From CAYRFQ01 sp964423615 (GTDB taxonomy: Bacteria; Planctomycetota; Planctomycetia; Gemmatales; Gemmataceae): a DNA stretch of 64,000 nt. The notes under the pieces were generated by a model, which was given only the letters and a program-made list of their open reading frames with translations, did no database searches and was not told the origin of the DNA. The translations under genes and the position numbers were made by a program. The stretch covers positions 1 to 64,000 of the forward strand of contig CAYRFQ010000035.1 in NCBI GenBank assembly GCA_964423615.1, given 5' to 3'. The stretch's first letter is position 1, and the number at the start of each line of letters is the position of its first letter. Of this stretch, positions 44,022 to 54,304 are shown piece after piece.

Positions 44022-45458
44022 ATGATCACCACCACAACGTCACCATTAACGTCCAAACTCCAAGCGGTCGTCGGCAAGGACGGAGTCCTGAGCAACAAAA
44101 GCGAGTTGATCGTCTACGAGTGCGACGGCTACACGATCGAAAAAAACACCCCCGACGTTGTGGTTTTTCCAACGACGACCGAGCAAATCGTGCAGATCGT
44201 CGAGGTATGCAATGAAGCTGGTGTGCCGTTCTTGCCTCGCGGGGCTGGAACGAGTTTGGCGGGTGGGTGTCTGCCGGTTGGTGGCGGCGTCATGATTGCC
44301 CTCACGCGGATGAAGAAGATTCTGGAGGTCAATACGCGTGACCGGTATGCCGTGGTCGAACCTGGAGTCGTCAACGTTTGGTTGACGAAACACCTTACCC
44401 CGTACGGATACCACTACGCTCCTGACCCTTCGAGTCAGGGAGCTTGCACGATCGGTGGAAACGTTGCCACAAACTCGGGTGGTCCACACACATTGAAATA
44501 CGGCGTCACGGTCAACCACGTTATCGGATTGGAGTTCGTGTTGCCCGACGGTGAAGTCATCCAAACGGGTGGTCCGATCGAAGATCAACCAGGATACGAC
44601 TTGACCGGCGTGATCGTCGGCTCCGAAGGGACGTTCGGAATCGCGAGTAAAGTTTGGGTTCGTATCACACGAAATCCGGAGGCGTTTCGAACGTTGTTGG
44701 GGGTCTTCGATTCGGTCGATGATGCGACCAACACGATCAGCGACATCATCGGGGCTGGCATCGTTCCAGCGGCTCTGGAGATGCTCGACAGCCTGATTTT
44801 GAAAGCCGTCGAAGAAGCCTTTCACTTTGGATTTCCGCTCGACGCGGGTGCGGTCCTCATCATGGAAGTCGATGGCCTGGAAGCCGGACTCGACGCCGAT
44901 GCCGAACGAATCACCGAGTTTGCCAAGAAAAACAATGCCCGCGAAGTCCGACTCGCAAACTCGACGGAAGAACGCCGACTCCTGTGGAAATCCCGCAAAC
45001 AGGCTTTCGGCGCGATCGGTCGACTTGCCCCGAGTTACTGTACCCAGGATGGTGTCGTCCCTCGAACAAAACTCCCACACATCCTGCGTGAAATTCAACG
45101 CATCGGGAGTAAATATGACATCCGCATCGCTAATGTCTTCCACGCCGGGGATGGCAATATCCATCCGATCTTGTTGTTCGATGAGCGAGACCCCGACCAA
45201 GTCCAACGCGTCCTCGACGCCAGCCACGAGATTCTCGACGAGTGCATCAACTGCGGGGGAAGCGTGACGGGCGAACACGGGATCGGGGTGGAGAAGATCA
45301 ACTTCATGCCGAAGCTGTTCACGCCCGAAGATCTCGCGACGATGCTTCGGTTGCGGGCGGCGTTCAATCCGGATGATCAGTGTAGCCCAGCGAAGATGTT
45401 GCCAACGGCAGGAGCGTGCATCGAACCGAGTAAGGCTGGGCGAAGGGCTCCGATGTAA
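44022..45458 (+). CDS. glcD: FAD-linked 2-hydroxyacid dehydrogenase (GlcD-type)
   Basis: A 478-residue flavoprotein of the glycolate oxidase GlcD / D-lactate dehydrogenase family. The FAD-binding_4 domain (about 40-220) has VPFLPRGAGTSLAGGCLPVGGGVMIALTRM, DPSSQGACTIGGNVATNSGGPHTLKYG and GSEGTFGI. The FAD-oxidase C-terminal domain (to 465) has NVFHAGDGNIHPILLFDERD and CGGSVTGEHGIGVEK. It would oxidise glycolate or D-lactate to the keto acid, passing electrons through GlcE/GlcF partners that are not in this window. Confidence 0.9.
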   Translation: MITTTTSPLTSKLQAVVGKDGVLSNKSELIVYECDGYTIEKNTPDVVVFPTTTEQIVQIVEVCNEAGVPFLPRGAGTSLAGGCLPVGGGVMIALTRMKKILEVNTRDRYAVVEPGVVNVWLTKHLTPYGYHYAPDPSSQGACTIGGNVATNSGGPHTLKYGVTVNHVIGLEFVLPDGEVIQTGGPIEDQPGYDLTGVIVGSEGTFGIASKVWVRITRNPEAFRTLLGVFDSVDDATNTISDIIGAGIVPAALEMLDSLILKAVEEAFHFGFPLDAGAVLIMEVDGLEAGLDADAERITEFAKKNNAREVRLANSTEERRLLWKSRKQAFGAIGRLAPSYCTQDGVVPRTKLPHILREIQRIGSKYDIRIANVFHAGDGNIHPILLFDERDPDQVQRVLDASHEILDECINCGGSVTGEHGIGVEKINFMPKLFTPEDLATMLRLRAAFNPDDQCSPAKMLPTAGACIEPSKAGRRAPM

Positions 45459-46485
45459 ATGGTAGATTGGATCGGTCCGAAAAAGGAAAAGCTATCTCTG
45501 CAAGGTTACGGTCCCACGTCTGTTGGTCTGACCGATTGGAACTGATGTTGGACCGGTGTAAAACCGATTGCCAACACAAAGACGGAGACCGAAAACAGTA
45601 TGGGCCACAAAACTTGTTCAACAATCCCACCAAGTTGCGAAAATGACTCCCACCAAAACACTACTATCTGTAGTAGAGGACGAAGGTGTTGCTGAAATTC
45701 GTCCGTGTTGACTCAAACACATCGGTCTCTTGAAACCATAGATGTTCAATATCGAAACCACTCTTCTACGAGAAATGAGACGCAACGTCCGGAGTTCGAA
45801 CGATCGGGACTCAAAATGTGGATTTTTGATACGCATTTTGTTGTCGAAACAGTGTCGGTTGTTCGTCGAATCACGCCAGTTCTGGCGCAGCTTTGGTCCC
45901 GAAAAGTAGCCTGTTGGGCCCGTTTGTTGATCCTATAGAAGTGAGCCGAGTTGATACCAACTGAGTGCGTCGAAGGCTTCGCCAGAAGACGGAAAAAGGA
46001 AAGCAGGGAACGCCTAACGAACTTTTCATGGGTGGACTTGGGCCGCAGAAAGGAAAAGTGGCCATCGCGAGCACCTTGTGTTGGTTGTTCCGATTGGAAT
46101 AGTTGCCCAACGGCGTGTTGGCCTTGTTGGCAGCAGTCAAGAAAAGTTGCTATAAACCAACAAGAAGGTGGATTGCCTCTAACCGACATGAAAGGATCCA
46201 CACGAACAACCCGGCGAGTCAACCAACCCGACTGTTCTCGTTGCAGCGTGCGTCGGAACTGTACCAACAAGGCAGGCTACCGAAAGCTACAAAATGGAGA
46301 AAAGGATTGCTGGTCCGAGGGCTATGCGAAAAAATAGAGTGATGGTTGAAAGTACCTGATCCTCCGTAAGGGTTTTGGATTGGACAATCTATTCTCCCAC
46401 CATTTCGGACCAAAACAATAACGCAGCCTTTTCCCTTTCGCGTCTGCTATCCCATCGTCTTTGGCGAAAGCTCGGAGTTACACCT
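45459..46485. other. Gene-free stretch of about 1 kb
   Basis: No reading frame shows a ribosome site with a protein-like product; several short frames on both strands overlap each other and are Arg/Cys/Ser-rich. No palindromic repeat of the P1, M1 or M2 families was found. The last 100 bases should carry the promoter of the large gene starting at 46486. Confidence 0.5.
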
Positions 46486-49400
46486 ATGGCCAAGAAACCT
46501 GACCAGAACGATCCCAACCGACGCCCAGAGGAAGAATTTGACGATTTCGACGACATCCTAGAAATTGAGGATATCGACGAAGTAATCGAAGTCGAAGACG
46601 ACATCGTTGAGGTCGACGACGACATCGTCGAGGTCACCGATGACATCGTCGAGGTCACTGATGACATTGTCGAAGTCGAAGACGTTGTCGAAGTCGAAGA
46701 CGTTGTCGAAGTCGAAGACGTCGAAGCAGCTCCACCACAACCTCCGAGCCTTCCCAAGAAAACTCACATGGCGAACCAGGAAGCCTCACACACGATGTTG
46801 GCTCCCGAAGACGAAGTGCTGGAGATCGATGACATTGATGTTGTCGAAGCGGACCAACCCGACACGGCTCCGGCACAACCTCCCGGTTTGTCCAAGCAAA
46901 CTCAGATGGCGGGACAAAGGGCATCGGAGACGATGTTAGCTCCCGAAGACGAAGTGTTGGACTTGGACGAGGATGTCGCTGCGGAGGAAACTACGAGTCC
47001 TCCAAAAGCTCCCAAGACTCGGGTAGCTTCTCGTGGGGCGATGCCCACCCAGCTGGCTCCCGAAGACGAAGATCCTCTCGAAGTCGGTAACGCGAATGCC
47101 GACCAGTCGGAATCGCAACCTTCTTCGTTCCCGAATCTGTCGTTGGACGCTCCTGACGAGCCGGACATCGTGGAAGTCGAGGATCTTGAGGAAATCGATG
47201 AACTCGCTGAGCTGGAAGAAGTCGACGATGCCGACCTTGACAAAGGAGTTTCTCAACCAGCCTCGACAGAGGAAGATTTCTTTGATGAGGAGGTTCTCAT
47301 CGATGGGGCCTCGGAAATCGACATGGGCAAGTCTCGTTCGAGCGATCAACCTTCCGGTTTGGATATCATCGCCGAAGAAATCGAATCCAAAGCTGGCTCG
47401 GAGGGCGAAGGCGAAGAAATGCTCGAAGAAGAGGATGCACTCGCCCACCAAGAGTTGGCCTCCGGTTCGGAGTCGTCTGCCGTCGATCTTGGGAGTAACG
47501 TCGGCGGTGGGTCGGTGGAAATCGATTTCGGCGAGGAAGACGTTTTCGCAGAAAAATCGAGCGAATCGATCGGAGAAGACCCCACGGCGTCCTACGATTC
47601 CGTCCCCGAGGAAGTCGATGATGTCGTGATCGAGGATCTCGACGAAGATTTGCTCGATTCCGAAGTCAAGGTCGACGCCGACGCCCTCGTTGATGAGGTC
47701 GACGATGCTGCCGTCATCGAGGAAGATGACACGTTCCTCCACGCCGCGCAATCGGAACAGAACGCGGAAGAAATCGACGAATCTCTCCTCGTCGACGAGG
47801 AAGCCGAAGCAGTGACCGTCGCGTCCTCCCGTGCCGACCGGGACGATGACGAAGATGATCAGCCTCGTCGTGGCAAATCGAGGAAGAAAAAGGGAGGCAA
47901 GCCCCGCAAGCCCAATTACATGCCGAGGTGGTTGGGAGGCATGTTGTTGGGGCTCGTTTTGACCGTCGGGGGTGTCGCTGCCGCTCGGTACTTTGTGCCG
48001 GCGGGATTGCAAGGCACGCTCAAGCAAATTCCGACGCAAGGGAAGGACCCGACGGCTGCCAAACCTCCCGTACGCCAACCCAAGGTCGACCCGATCAAAG
48101 TAGCGCACGATTTGTTGGACCAAGGGCAGTATGACGCAGCCATCACAGAAGTAATAGGGACCGGACCTCAGCAAAAAAAGGTCCAAGACATGACGGCTGA
48201 GGAAAGGTACATCGTGGGGGCGGCGAAGTGGGGCCAGTTCATGGAGATCCAGCTAAGCGACCGCTCGAAATTACCAGCCGTAGACCAGCAGAAACTGACC
48301 GCCAAGGCAAACCAAATCGTAGGTGAAGCTCGTCAATTGCTTCAGGCGGTGGAGAAGGCCATACCTGCGGACCAGACGACGACGAAGCTAGCCAAGCAAA
48401 ACCTTGCCCAAATCAAAGCCTTCGTCGATGCACCACAACAGTTTTTGGCAACGAAACAGAAGTTGGACAAACGGATTAATACGCTCAAGAACGAAGTCAC
48501 AACCACCCAAGGCCAAGTCATGGCCGAGAAAGACCGAGCCGACAAGCTGAGCAAGGATAAAAAGTCCGCGGAAACGATGGCCATGGACTTGAAGACAAAG
48601 CTCACGGCTGCGAGCAAGAAACTCGAAAACATCAACAAGACTCTAGGAAAAAAACTTGCTGTCCCCATCGAGAAGGTGGCCAAGGCTGCACTGGACAGAA
48701 TCGGCTCTCTCGAAGGAATGAGCAACAAACTCCGAAAAGAGTTGGATGCCATCAACACCGAGTTGACGAAGGCCAAGGCTGCGAAAGGAGTCGAGGGAAT
48801 CAAGTCGTTGGCCGAACGAAAGACCAAGCTCGAAGGCGATATCGACCAACTCAAGTCGGCGGTAGTGGCGACGTTGGCCCAGATCAATCAAGGCAAGAAA
48901 GTGCCCGACACCAAGAACCTTGGGAAGCTCGCGATGCAACTCAAAGCCGACGCCGCAGCCCTGGCCGATAAGGCTCGGTCGCCGGTCGTTGGGGCGGTCG
49001 GGAAACTTCTATCCTCGAGTAGTGGGTTTGCAGGTCGAGGGGTCGATTGGTTCCGTGGGAATGTGAGCCTGGCCAAACTCCAAGCACAGCTTGCTTTTTA
49101 CGAAGCCAAAGCCAAATTTCAGGAGCCAACTCAGGAGAAACTCGGAACGCTCGCGAAACTCGTTGGGAATACGGAGAAAACCGAAAAGGCTGATCGTCTA
49201 AAGGCGAAAAGGTACGCCGAGTTCATCATCGAAAATTCCAAAACGGCTTCTCCCGAGTTGGCCCGAGCTTACTATCTGAAAGGCGTGGTTGGTCGAGTCG
49301 AAGCCACGAACAAACTTCTGTTTGACGAAGCCAAGGACCAGATCGCGAAGGCAGTTGAGCTGGCGAAAAAGCAGCCGACTACGCCGAAGTGGGTTCCTGC

Positions 49401-50634
49401 GGCCGAGAAGCTCCTCGACCAGATGAACGATCCGGTACCTCACTACCTGGCTAAAATCGAACGACTCCGTAAGTCTGGCGAATTGAAGTCGGCCATCCAA
49501 GTCGCCGACGAAGGACTTATCTTCGCTCCGGGCGATTCGCGTTTACAATTGACCCGCGGAGAGCTTCGGTTGGCTGCGTTGTCGAACGTTGGCACAATCC
49601 CGAACGGTCCAGAAGCCCAAGCCATTCGGAAGGACGCGACGGCGGCCATCAACGATCCAACGACGAAAGCTCAGGCTCATTACGTGTTGGGAAAACTAGC
49701 CGAGAAAGAACAAAATGCCAAGCTGGCCATCGAGAACTTCCGCAAGGCTCTCGAAGCGGAATCGAACGAAGAACGCAAGGGGCTCTATCAGGCTGACCTC
49801 ATCGAAGCCATTTTGCGAAAAGGACGCCCCAGCGGCAAAGCGGCCACAAACCGCCCAAATCAGATTTCGCGGCGGCAGCCTCTGCCGAAGATCGACGGGA
49901 GAGAACAACTCGCTTCGATGATTGCCTTAGTGGTCGTTGGGGTGGTGCCTGGCCAAGAAGGTGGCGTGGACAAATTGTCTCCGAGTGAGAAAGATCTCCA
50001 GGAAGTGATCAAGATGGCGAAAATGATTCTTGAGAACTCCAAAGACAGCAAGACGAAAGGTCGGGCTCTGATGGCATGGGGAGAAGCCATCAGTCGTTTG
50101 GGTCAACGAACCGCGGGCCTCAAGATGTTTGTCGAAGGTCTCAAGAAGGTGTATCCCGAGGAGAGCACCCAACGATTACAAAAACTGATCGACGACCACC
50201 CGGCATTCGAAGTTCCTGACGCGCTGACTCGTGTGAATCCGGCTCTGGCGGAGAAGTATTTCTCCAAGGGTGTGTTGGCCTACCGAGACGGAAACTTTTT
50301 GCAATCCGAAGGGTACTTCAAGCAATCGTTGATGTACAACTCGAAGTACGCCACCTACCACTACTTCCTCGGGCTTGCCCAGTTAGCTCAAAAGACCGAG
50401 AAGAAAAGCCGGGACGCGGCTGCCCATTTTGAAGAAGGAACGAAATACGAACTGTTGGACCTTCCTCCACGAGACGAGATCAACTTTGCACTGGAGCCAA
50501 GCCGAGGAGCCGACCGGATGGTGCTTGAGCGAGCCAGAGAACGATCTTTTCTCCGAGCCGAAACCGGAGAAGAAGTCGGCAAGGGAGGAAAAGCAGCACG
50601 CAAGCTCGATCCAGGGAGTTTCGGATTCAATTAG
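46486..50634 (+). CDS. Giant acidic-repeat, coiled-coil and TPR membrane protein
   Basis: A 1382-residue protein. Its first 460 residues are extremely acidic, opening with tandem DDIVEV and VEDVVEVED units, then about three degenerate 40-residue repeats (QPPSLPKKTHMANQEASHTMLAPEDEVLEIDD type), then Asp/Glu-rich spacer. After a basic patch (RRGKSRKKKGGKPRKPN) comes one membrane span (GGMLLGLVLTVGGVAAARYFV, about 485-505). The C-terminal 870 residues are a Lys/Glu/Ala coiled coil (about 590-760) and TPR-like repeats to the end. By the positive-inside rule the acidic head is cytoplasmic. GGAG precedes the ATG. No catalytic motif; a scaffold is inferred. Confidence 0.85.
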   Translation: MAKKPDQNDPNRRPEEEFDDFDDILEIEDIDEVIEVEDDIVEVDDDIVEVTDDIVEVTDDIVEVEDVVEVEDVVEVEDVEAAPPQPPSLPKKTHMANQEASHTMLAPEDEVLEIDDIDVVEADQPDTAPAQPPGLSKQTQMAGQRASETMLAPEDEVLDLDEDVAAEETTSPPKAPKTRVASRGAMPTQLAPEDEDPLEVGNANADQSESQPSSFPNLSLDAPDEPDIVEVEDLEEIDELAELEEVDDADLDKGVSQPASTEEDFFDEEVLIDGASEIDMGKSRSSDQPSGLDIIAEEIESKAGSEGEGEEMLEEEDALAHQELASGSESSAVDLGSNVGGGSVEIDFGEEDVFAEKSSESIGEDPTASYDSVPEEVDDVVIEDLDEDLLDSEVKVDADALVDEVDDAAVIEEDDTFLHAAQSEQNAEEIDESLLVDEEAEAVTVASSRADRDDDEDDQPRRGKSRKKKGGKPRKPNYMPRWLGGMLLGLVLTVGGVAAARYFVPAGLQGTLKQIPTQGKDPTAAKPPVRQPKVDPIKVAHDLLDQGQYDAAITEVIGTGPQQKKVQDMTAEERYIVGAAKWGQFMEIQLSDRSKLPAVDQQKLTAKANQIVGEARQLLQAVEKAIPADQTTTKLAKQNLAQIKAFVDAPQQFLATKQKLDKRINTLKNEVTTTQGQVMAEKDRADKLSKDKKSAETMAMDLKTKLTAASKKLENINKTLGKKLAVPIEKVAKAALDRIGSLEGMSNKLRKELDAINTELTKAKAAKGVEGIKSLAERKTKLEGDIDQLKSAVVATLAQINQGKKVPDTKNLGKLAMQLKADAAALADKARSPVVGAVGKLLSSSSGFAGRGVDWFRGNVSLAKLQAQLAFYEAKAKFQEPTQEKLGTLAKLVGNTEKTEKADRLKAKRYAEFIIENSKTASPELARAYYLKGVVGRVEATNKLLFDEAKDQIAKAVELAKKQPTTPKWVPAAEKLLDQMNDPVPHYLAKIERLRKSGELKSAIQVADEGLIFAPGDSRLQLTRGELRLAALSNVGTIPNGPEAQAIRKDATAAINDPTTKAQAHYVLGKLAEKEQNAKLAIENFRKALEAESNEERKGLYQADLIEAILRKGRPSGKAATNRPNQISRRQPLPKIDGREQLASMIALVVVGVVPGQEGGVDKLSPSEKDLQEVIKMAKMILENSKDSKTKGRALMAWGEAISRLGQRTAGLKMFVEGLKKVYPEESTQRLQKLIDDHPAFEVPDALTRVNPALAEKYFSKGVLAYRDGNFLQSEGYFKQSLMYNSKYATYHYFLGLAQLAQKTEKKSRDAAAHFEEGTKYELLDLPPRDEINFALEPSRGADRMVLERARERSFLRAETGEEVGKGGKAARKLDPGSFGFN

Positions 50635-50733
50635 ACTCAGTGTACGCCAAAACCGTACGTTTCTAGTTTGCTCGAAGGAGGAAAAGACTTTCAAGCAACT
50701 CAGAAACTTACGGTTTCCCATGGCAAAATGGTT

Positions 50734-52395
50734 TTAATGCTTTTGGGCCGTTGGTGCGATATCAAGCAACCGATACTGTGGCGAGATCAGGTCGGTCGTC
50801 TGAGGTTGGTCGGTGACCGACAATCCCACATTACCAGCTTTGTCGCGAGCCTTCACCCGGATGAACACCTTGGCGGGGAAATTCGGTGGAAGCGTCCACG
50901 GGTACTTACCCGTGTTGGGTAAATTGTTATGAATTGTCGCCCACGGCCCCTCGGCATGTTCGGCATACTCCAGCGCGATGGGCAACGAAACAAGGTTCTT
51001 GTCCCTGGCCCGCCACTGGAGCAAGAGAGTGTTCTTGCGTTCCTGGTCGGGCATAGGGTCGTACAACTCCACAAACGGTTTGCTGTAATCGAGTTCGACA
51101 CGCATCTCCGGTACTTCTCCCGGTTTTGGTGCTGGTCGCCCTTTTCCCGCTCCACTCCAGATTCGCAGCGTGAAACCGTAGACGCCTTCTCCGGGAAGTC
51201 GTAACAGTCGCGTGTGGACTTGTTGCGTCATCTCCATTCCAACGACCGAGGGATCTTCGGCCATTTGTTTCCATGTGTATCCACCGTCCTCGGTGACGTA
51301 GAGCCCAACCTTGCCAACCCCCGACTTGCCGATCTTGGAGATTTCATATCGCAACATCAACTCGGGTGTGTTGATGTATTTGATCGGTGGTAGTTGTTTT
51401 TGAGGCGTTGCAATGAGCGGGCCAGCGTTCTCGGTCTTTTCTTGCTTGGCAGTCGCCGGAGACGAGCGAGCCTTCGAATCCTGGGAGTTCGCCTCACTCG
51501 TGATACTCAAACCTTCACTTTTGTTGATCTTCGGTTGCACATTCCTGGGTTGCACATTCCTGGGTTGCACATTCTTCGGCTCGGGCGGTGGTGGCACTGC
51601 CTCGCTGTTGAATTGTTTGTTCTCGAACGATTCGGGTGGTTGCGGTGGCGGCAACTTTCTCTGGAAACTAGGGGAGCCCGATTTTCCTCCGTTCTGCGTC
51701 GGTGGAGCAACGCTCGGGACAGACTGCCCTCGAATGGTTCCCTCTTGTCGATAGCTCACTCGGTTCAAAGTCCCATCAACGCTGGCCACGACTTTTTCCG
51801 AGAACGAGAGGTTCTGGGCTTGGTCACGGAGTTGCAATCGCATGACGATTGCTTGGGCCGTATCCACCCGAAATTTCATTGTGCCCTGGGCTTGTTGGGG
51901 GAACTTCGGAACCGTTTGCCACCCGACATAGGGGCCATTGGGCTTGTACCGCAGTTCCAACGTGTTCCAATCGGTGTTTCTTTCCAGGAGTTTCCAGCTC
52001 ACGACAACGTGCTCGCCTTCTCGTTTCGCGCTGGTAATTTCCACTCGTGGCGGCAACGTATCGACGATGACCTTTTGCGGAGGCGGCCCTTGCTCGATGT
52101 CCCTTGGGAACTCCTGGTTGGAGTGGTCAACGACCGTGATCCGGAACCAGTACTCTCCATCCTTCTCGGCGAAGAATGGGAACTTTGTGTCGTCCGGTCG
52201 AATCTGCAGTTCCTTACTCCACGACCGTCCTCGGTCTCGTGACACGTAGAGGCGAACCGCTCGAATCTTGGCACGTTGTTCCGGGGCGATCCCATAGGGC
52301 AGGTTGAAGCTCCGGGTCTTCATAAAGATGGCGTCATTTGGGGTTTGCGCCACGAGCAGCGAAAGGCAAGTCAGCGCGAATGTGTTCAGACCCAT
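50734..52395 (-). CDS. Secreted planctomycete protein with Ig/FN3-like domains
   Basis: A 553-residue protein with a short signal peptide (LNTFALTCLSLLVAQTP). The N-terminal part (RAVRLYVSRDRGRSWSKELQIRPDDTKFPFFAEKDGEYWFRITVVDHSNQ, then DTLPPRVEITSAKREGEHVVVSWKL) looks like tandem Ig/fibronectin-III-type modules, and the C-terminal part repeats the style (KVGLYVTEDGGYTWKQMAEDP, VFIRVKARDKAGNVGLSVTD). The two are joined by a Pro/Asn/Gln linker with NVQPR repeated three times, encoded by 15-bp DNA repeats at about 51537-51575. It converges with the giant gene. Probably a cell-surface structural protein. Confidence 0.8.
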   Translation of the reverse strand: MGLNTFALTCLSLLVAQTPNDAIFMKTRSFNLPYGIAPEQRAKIRAVRLYVSRDRGRSWSKELQIRPDDTKFPFFAEKDGEYWFRITVVDHSNQEFPRDIEQGPPPQKVIVDTLPPRVEITSAKREGEHVVVSWKLLERNTDWNTLELRYKPNGPYVGWQTVPKFPQQAQGTMKFRVDTAQAIVMRLQLRDQAQNLSFSEKVVASVDGTLNRVSYRQEGTIRGQSVPSVAPPTQNGGKSGSPSFQRKLPPPQPPESFENKQFNSEAVPPPPEPKNVQPRNVQPRNVQPKINKSEGLSITSEANSQDSKARSSPATAKQEKTENAGPLIATPQKQLPPIKYINTPELMLRYEISKIGKSGVGKVGLYVTEDGGYTWKQMAEDPSVVGMEMTQQVHTRLLRLPGEGVYGFTLRIWSGAGKGRPAPKPGEVPEMRVELDYSKPFVELYDPMPDQERKNTLLLQWRARDKNLVSLPIALEYAEHAEGPWATIHNNLPNTGKYPWTLPPNFPAKVFIRVKARDKAGNVGLSVTDQPQTTDLISPQYRLLDIAPTAQKH

Positions 52396-52647
52396 GTAGT
52401 GCTCCTTGCCAAGTCAGACACGATTCGATTCGACGAGATCCCAAGCGACCTGGTAGTCTGTTTGCCGCGAGGGACTTGTGACTGTTTTTCTGCAACTGGC
52501 TTAGGGCTTGTCCCGTGGGACAGGTTTGGAACGTGTCCCGTGTTCGGACCGAGTCGCAGAAAATATTTTCATTGAAGAAGTGGCCGGAGATTACCGAACA
52601 TTTCGATCTCGTCAAGCCAAAACTTGAGTCTTTCCTCAGGGAAACCA

Positions 52648-52824
52648 TCAAATTTTTCTTTCGAGCTTGCCGACCAGAAAAATAACGATGAATGCAACGA
52701 ATACGCAAACAACGACGCTTTGCAGGAACCTGTGGGAGATGCCTTCAGGTGCAACCGCGTTCCCGATACCATGAACGAAGGATTGGAGTTCCTCTTGATT
52801 GCGAGCCTCCTGACAACTATACAA
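52648..52824 (-). CDS. Possible small tail-anchored protein (weak)
   Basis: In the otherwise gene-free 470-bp gap 52396-52865, one minus-strand frame reads QEARNQEELQSFVHGIGNAV, then a clear membrane span (SVVVCVFVAFIVIFLVG) and basic end (KLERKI). No ATG or GTG lies in frame; the earliest candidate is a TTG at 52824 without a good ribosome site. It may be a real 58-residue protein or the end of a decayed gene. Confidence 0.25.
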   Translation of the reverse strand: MYSCQEARNQEELQSFVHGIGNAVAPEGISHRFLQSVVVCVFVAFIVIFLVGKLERKI

Positions 52825-52865
52825 ATATTTAGTACATAAGAGCGATCCGAAGAGGCGAGGAAATT

Positions 52866-53579
52866 ATGGACGATCGGCCGAGAGAAGAAATCGTAGCCGC
52901 ATTGGACGACATTGTGTCCGAGCTTCTGGACCAAGCGGGGGTGAGTGAGCCTCCGGTCGATGCGATTGCGCTAGCACAATCTCACCTGGGCATTCCTGTT
53001 TCGCTCGATACCCGCCAAGAGCCCCGTGGTCGCGTCCAACGGATCGGACGACGACCGAGAATTTACTTACGTCCCGAGCCAACCGAAGAACGACACCAGT
53101 GGACCGTGGCTCACGAGATCGGTCGGCACTTCAAATCGCAAATCCACGAACGGCTCGATCTCGACCCCGAAGAAGCCAAAGCGCTAACGGGAGACTCGCT
53201 CCACACACTCTTTTCGTCTCGGCTCTTGGTGCCGACCATTTGGTTTGCTGAAGACGCCAAGGCTTTGGATTTTAATTTGCTCGAACTGAAAAAACGGTAC
53301 ACGACGTCGAGCAACGAAGTCATCGCCAGGCGAATGCTCGACCTCCCGTACCCAACGATCATCACGGTCGTCGACAACGGCACCGTGACGAAACGTAAAA
53401 CAAACGGTCCCGAGATTAAAGCCACGGAAATGGAGCCGGTCGAGCAACGTTGTTGGGAATACGTCAACCAGAACAGCCTTCCACGGATCGTCACCGAAGG
53501 GAATTGGACCGTCCAGGGTTGGCCAATCCATCAGACCGACTGGAAGCGAGAGATCTTGCGGACGGTCGTCGATGAGTAA
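52866..53579 (+). CDS. ImmA/IrrE-like protein with altered HExxH motif
   Basis: A 237-residue protein of COG2856 (ImmA/IrrE, M78-like) shape: helical N-terminus with VDAIALAQSHLGIPVSLD, RIGRRPRIYLRP, then RHQWTVAHEIGRHF, where the metallopeptidase motif is expected. The second zinc His is displaced by one residue (H83-E84-I-G-R87-H88), so a standard HExxH site is missing. The C-terminus continues as in relatives with a Val/Thr-rich beta region. It may be an inactive or divergent protease; ImmA proteins cut repressors. The next gene starts before or just after its stop. Confidence 0.8.
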   Translation: MDDRPREEIVAALDDIVSELLDQAGVSEPPVDAIALAQSHLGIPVSLDTRQEPRGRVQRIGRRPRIYLRPEPTEERHQWTVAHEIGRHFKSQIHERLDLDPEEAKALTGDSLHTLFSSRLLVPTIWFAEDAKALDFNLLELKKRYTTSSNEVIARRMLDLPYPTIITVVDNGTVTKRKTNGPEIKATEMEPVEQRCWEYVNQNSLPRIVTEGNWTVQGWPIHQTDWKREILRTVVDE

Positions 53580-53604
53580 GACTCGGACCACAGGAGCCGA
53601 AATG

Positions 53605-54228
53605 ATGAATGACGAAAACGTTTTTCTCCGAGCCATCGAGCAAGATCGAGACAATCCGGTTCCGCGACTCGTTTATGCGGACTGGCTCGAAGAAAAGGAC
53701 GACCTGCGTTGTGAGTACTTGCGATTGATGTGTCGAATGGCCGAGTTGCGGGAGGACATTGATTCGAAGTGGATTGAAACCGTTCAGGAAACTCGTTTTG
53801 TCACAACTATCTGGCTCAATTCAGGGCGTAGTGTCTCTCTACGAAGTCTGAGGCAGTTTCATGTTTACGAAGGATTGCTTGAGGGACTCCCAACAAAGAA
53901 GTTGAATCAACGGATTATAAATCGGACAATCGAAGGTGAGCGACAACAGTCCGGTGGAAACGAGCCTTATCTCATAGAACCTGAGGAGACACCAATCGAA
54001 TATCGTGGTGAACGCCTCTACCCGTTTGGTGAGCCAGCTTCCATTCCGTCCGTCGGCTGTGTTGGCCGTTTCCACTCTTTTCAACCTGCCCGGAACAGCA
54101 ACGAGGACTATTCCGAACTGGTATTAATCTGGTTTCAGGACCACATGGCACTCCCGTTTGGAAAAGACGTGTTACCCAAAATCCTGACCATCGATTGGGA
54201 AAAGCACGCCCACGATTACATTTGGTGA
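53605..54228 (+). CDS. TIGR02996 repeat-companion domain protein
   Basis: A 207-residue protein beginning with the Gemmataceae-specific TIGR02996 domain (MNDENVFLRAIEQDRDNPVPRLVYADWLEEKDDLRCEYLRLMCRM). The rest (54-207) is unassigned, with no membrane span. ACAGGAGCC lies upstream of two adjacent ATG codons (53602 and 53605); the second fits the family's usual start. The domain is usually found once per protein with leucine-rich-like or other repeats, absent here. It follows the ImmA-like gene by about 25 bp and is likely co-transcribed. Confidence 0.85.
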   Translation: MNDENVFLRAIEQDRDNPVPRLVYADWLEEKDDLRCEYLRLMCRMAELREDIDSKWIETVQETRFVTTIWLNSGRSVSLRSLRQFHVYEGLLEGLPTKKLNQRIINRTIEGERQQSGGNEPYLIEPEETPIEYRGERLYPFGEPASIPSVGCVGRFHSFQPARNSNEDYSELVLIWFQDHMALPFGKDVLPKILTIDWEKHAHDYIW

Positions 54229-54304
54229 AAATTGGCTTCTCTCGACAAATATTTCTCCAACTCTTGCGTTCCGGATCTTATTCGATTATCGGTACATCAA
54301 TAAA

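Noticed and set aside
45951..46337. 128-codon Cys/Arg-rich frame
   Set aside because: No ribosome site, odd composition, and overlapping equal-length frames on the other strand.
46576..46730. CRISPR-like or satellite array
   Set aside because: The near-tandem 18- and 24-bp units are in-frame codon repeats of the acidic protein, without spacers.
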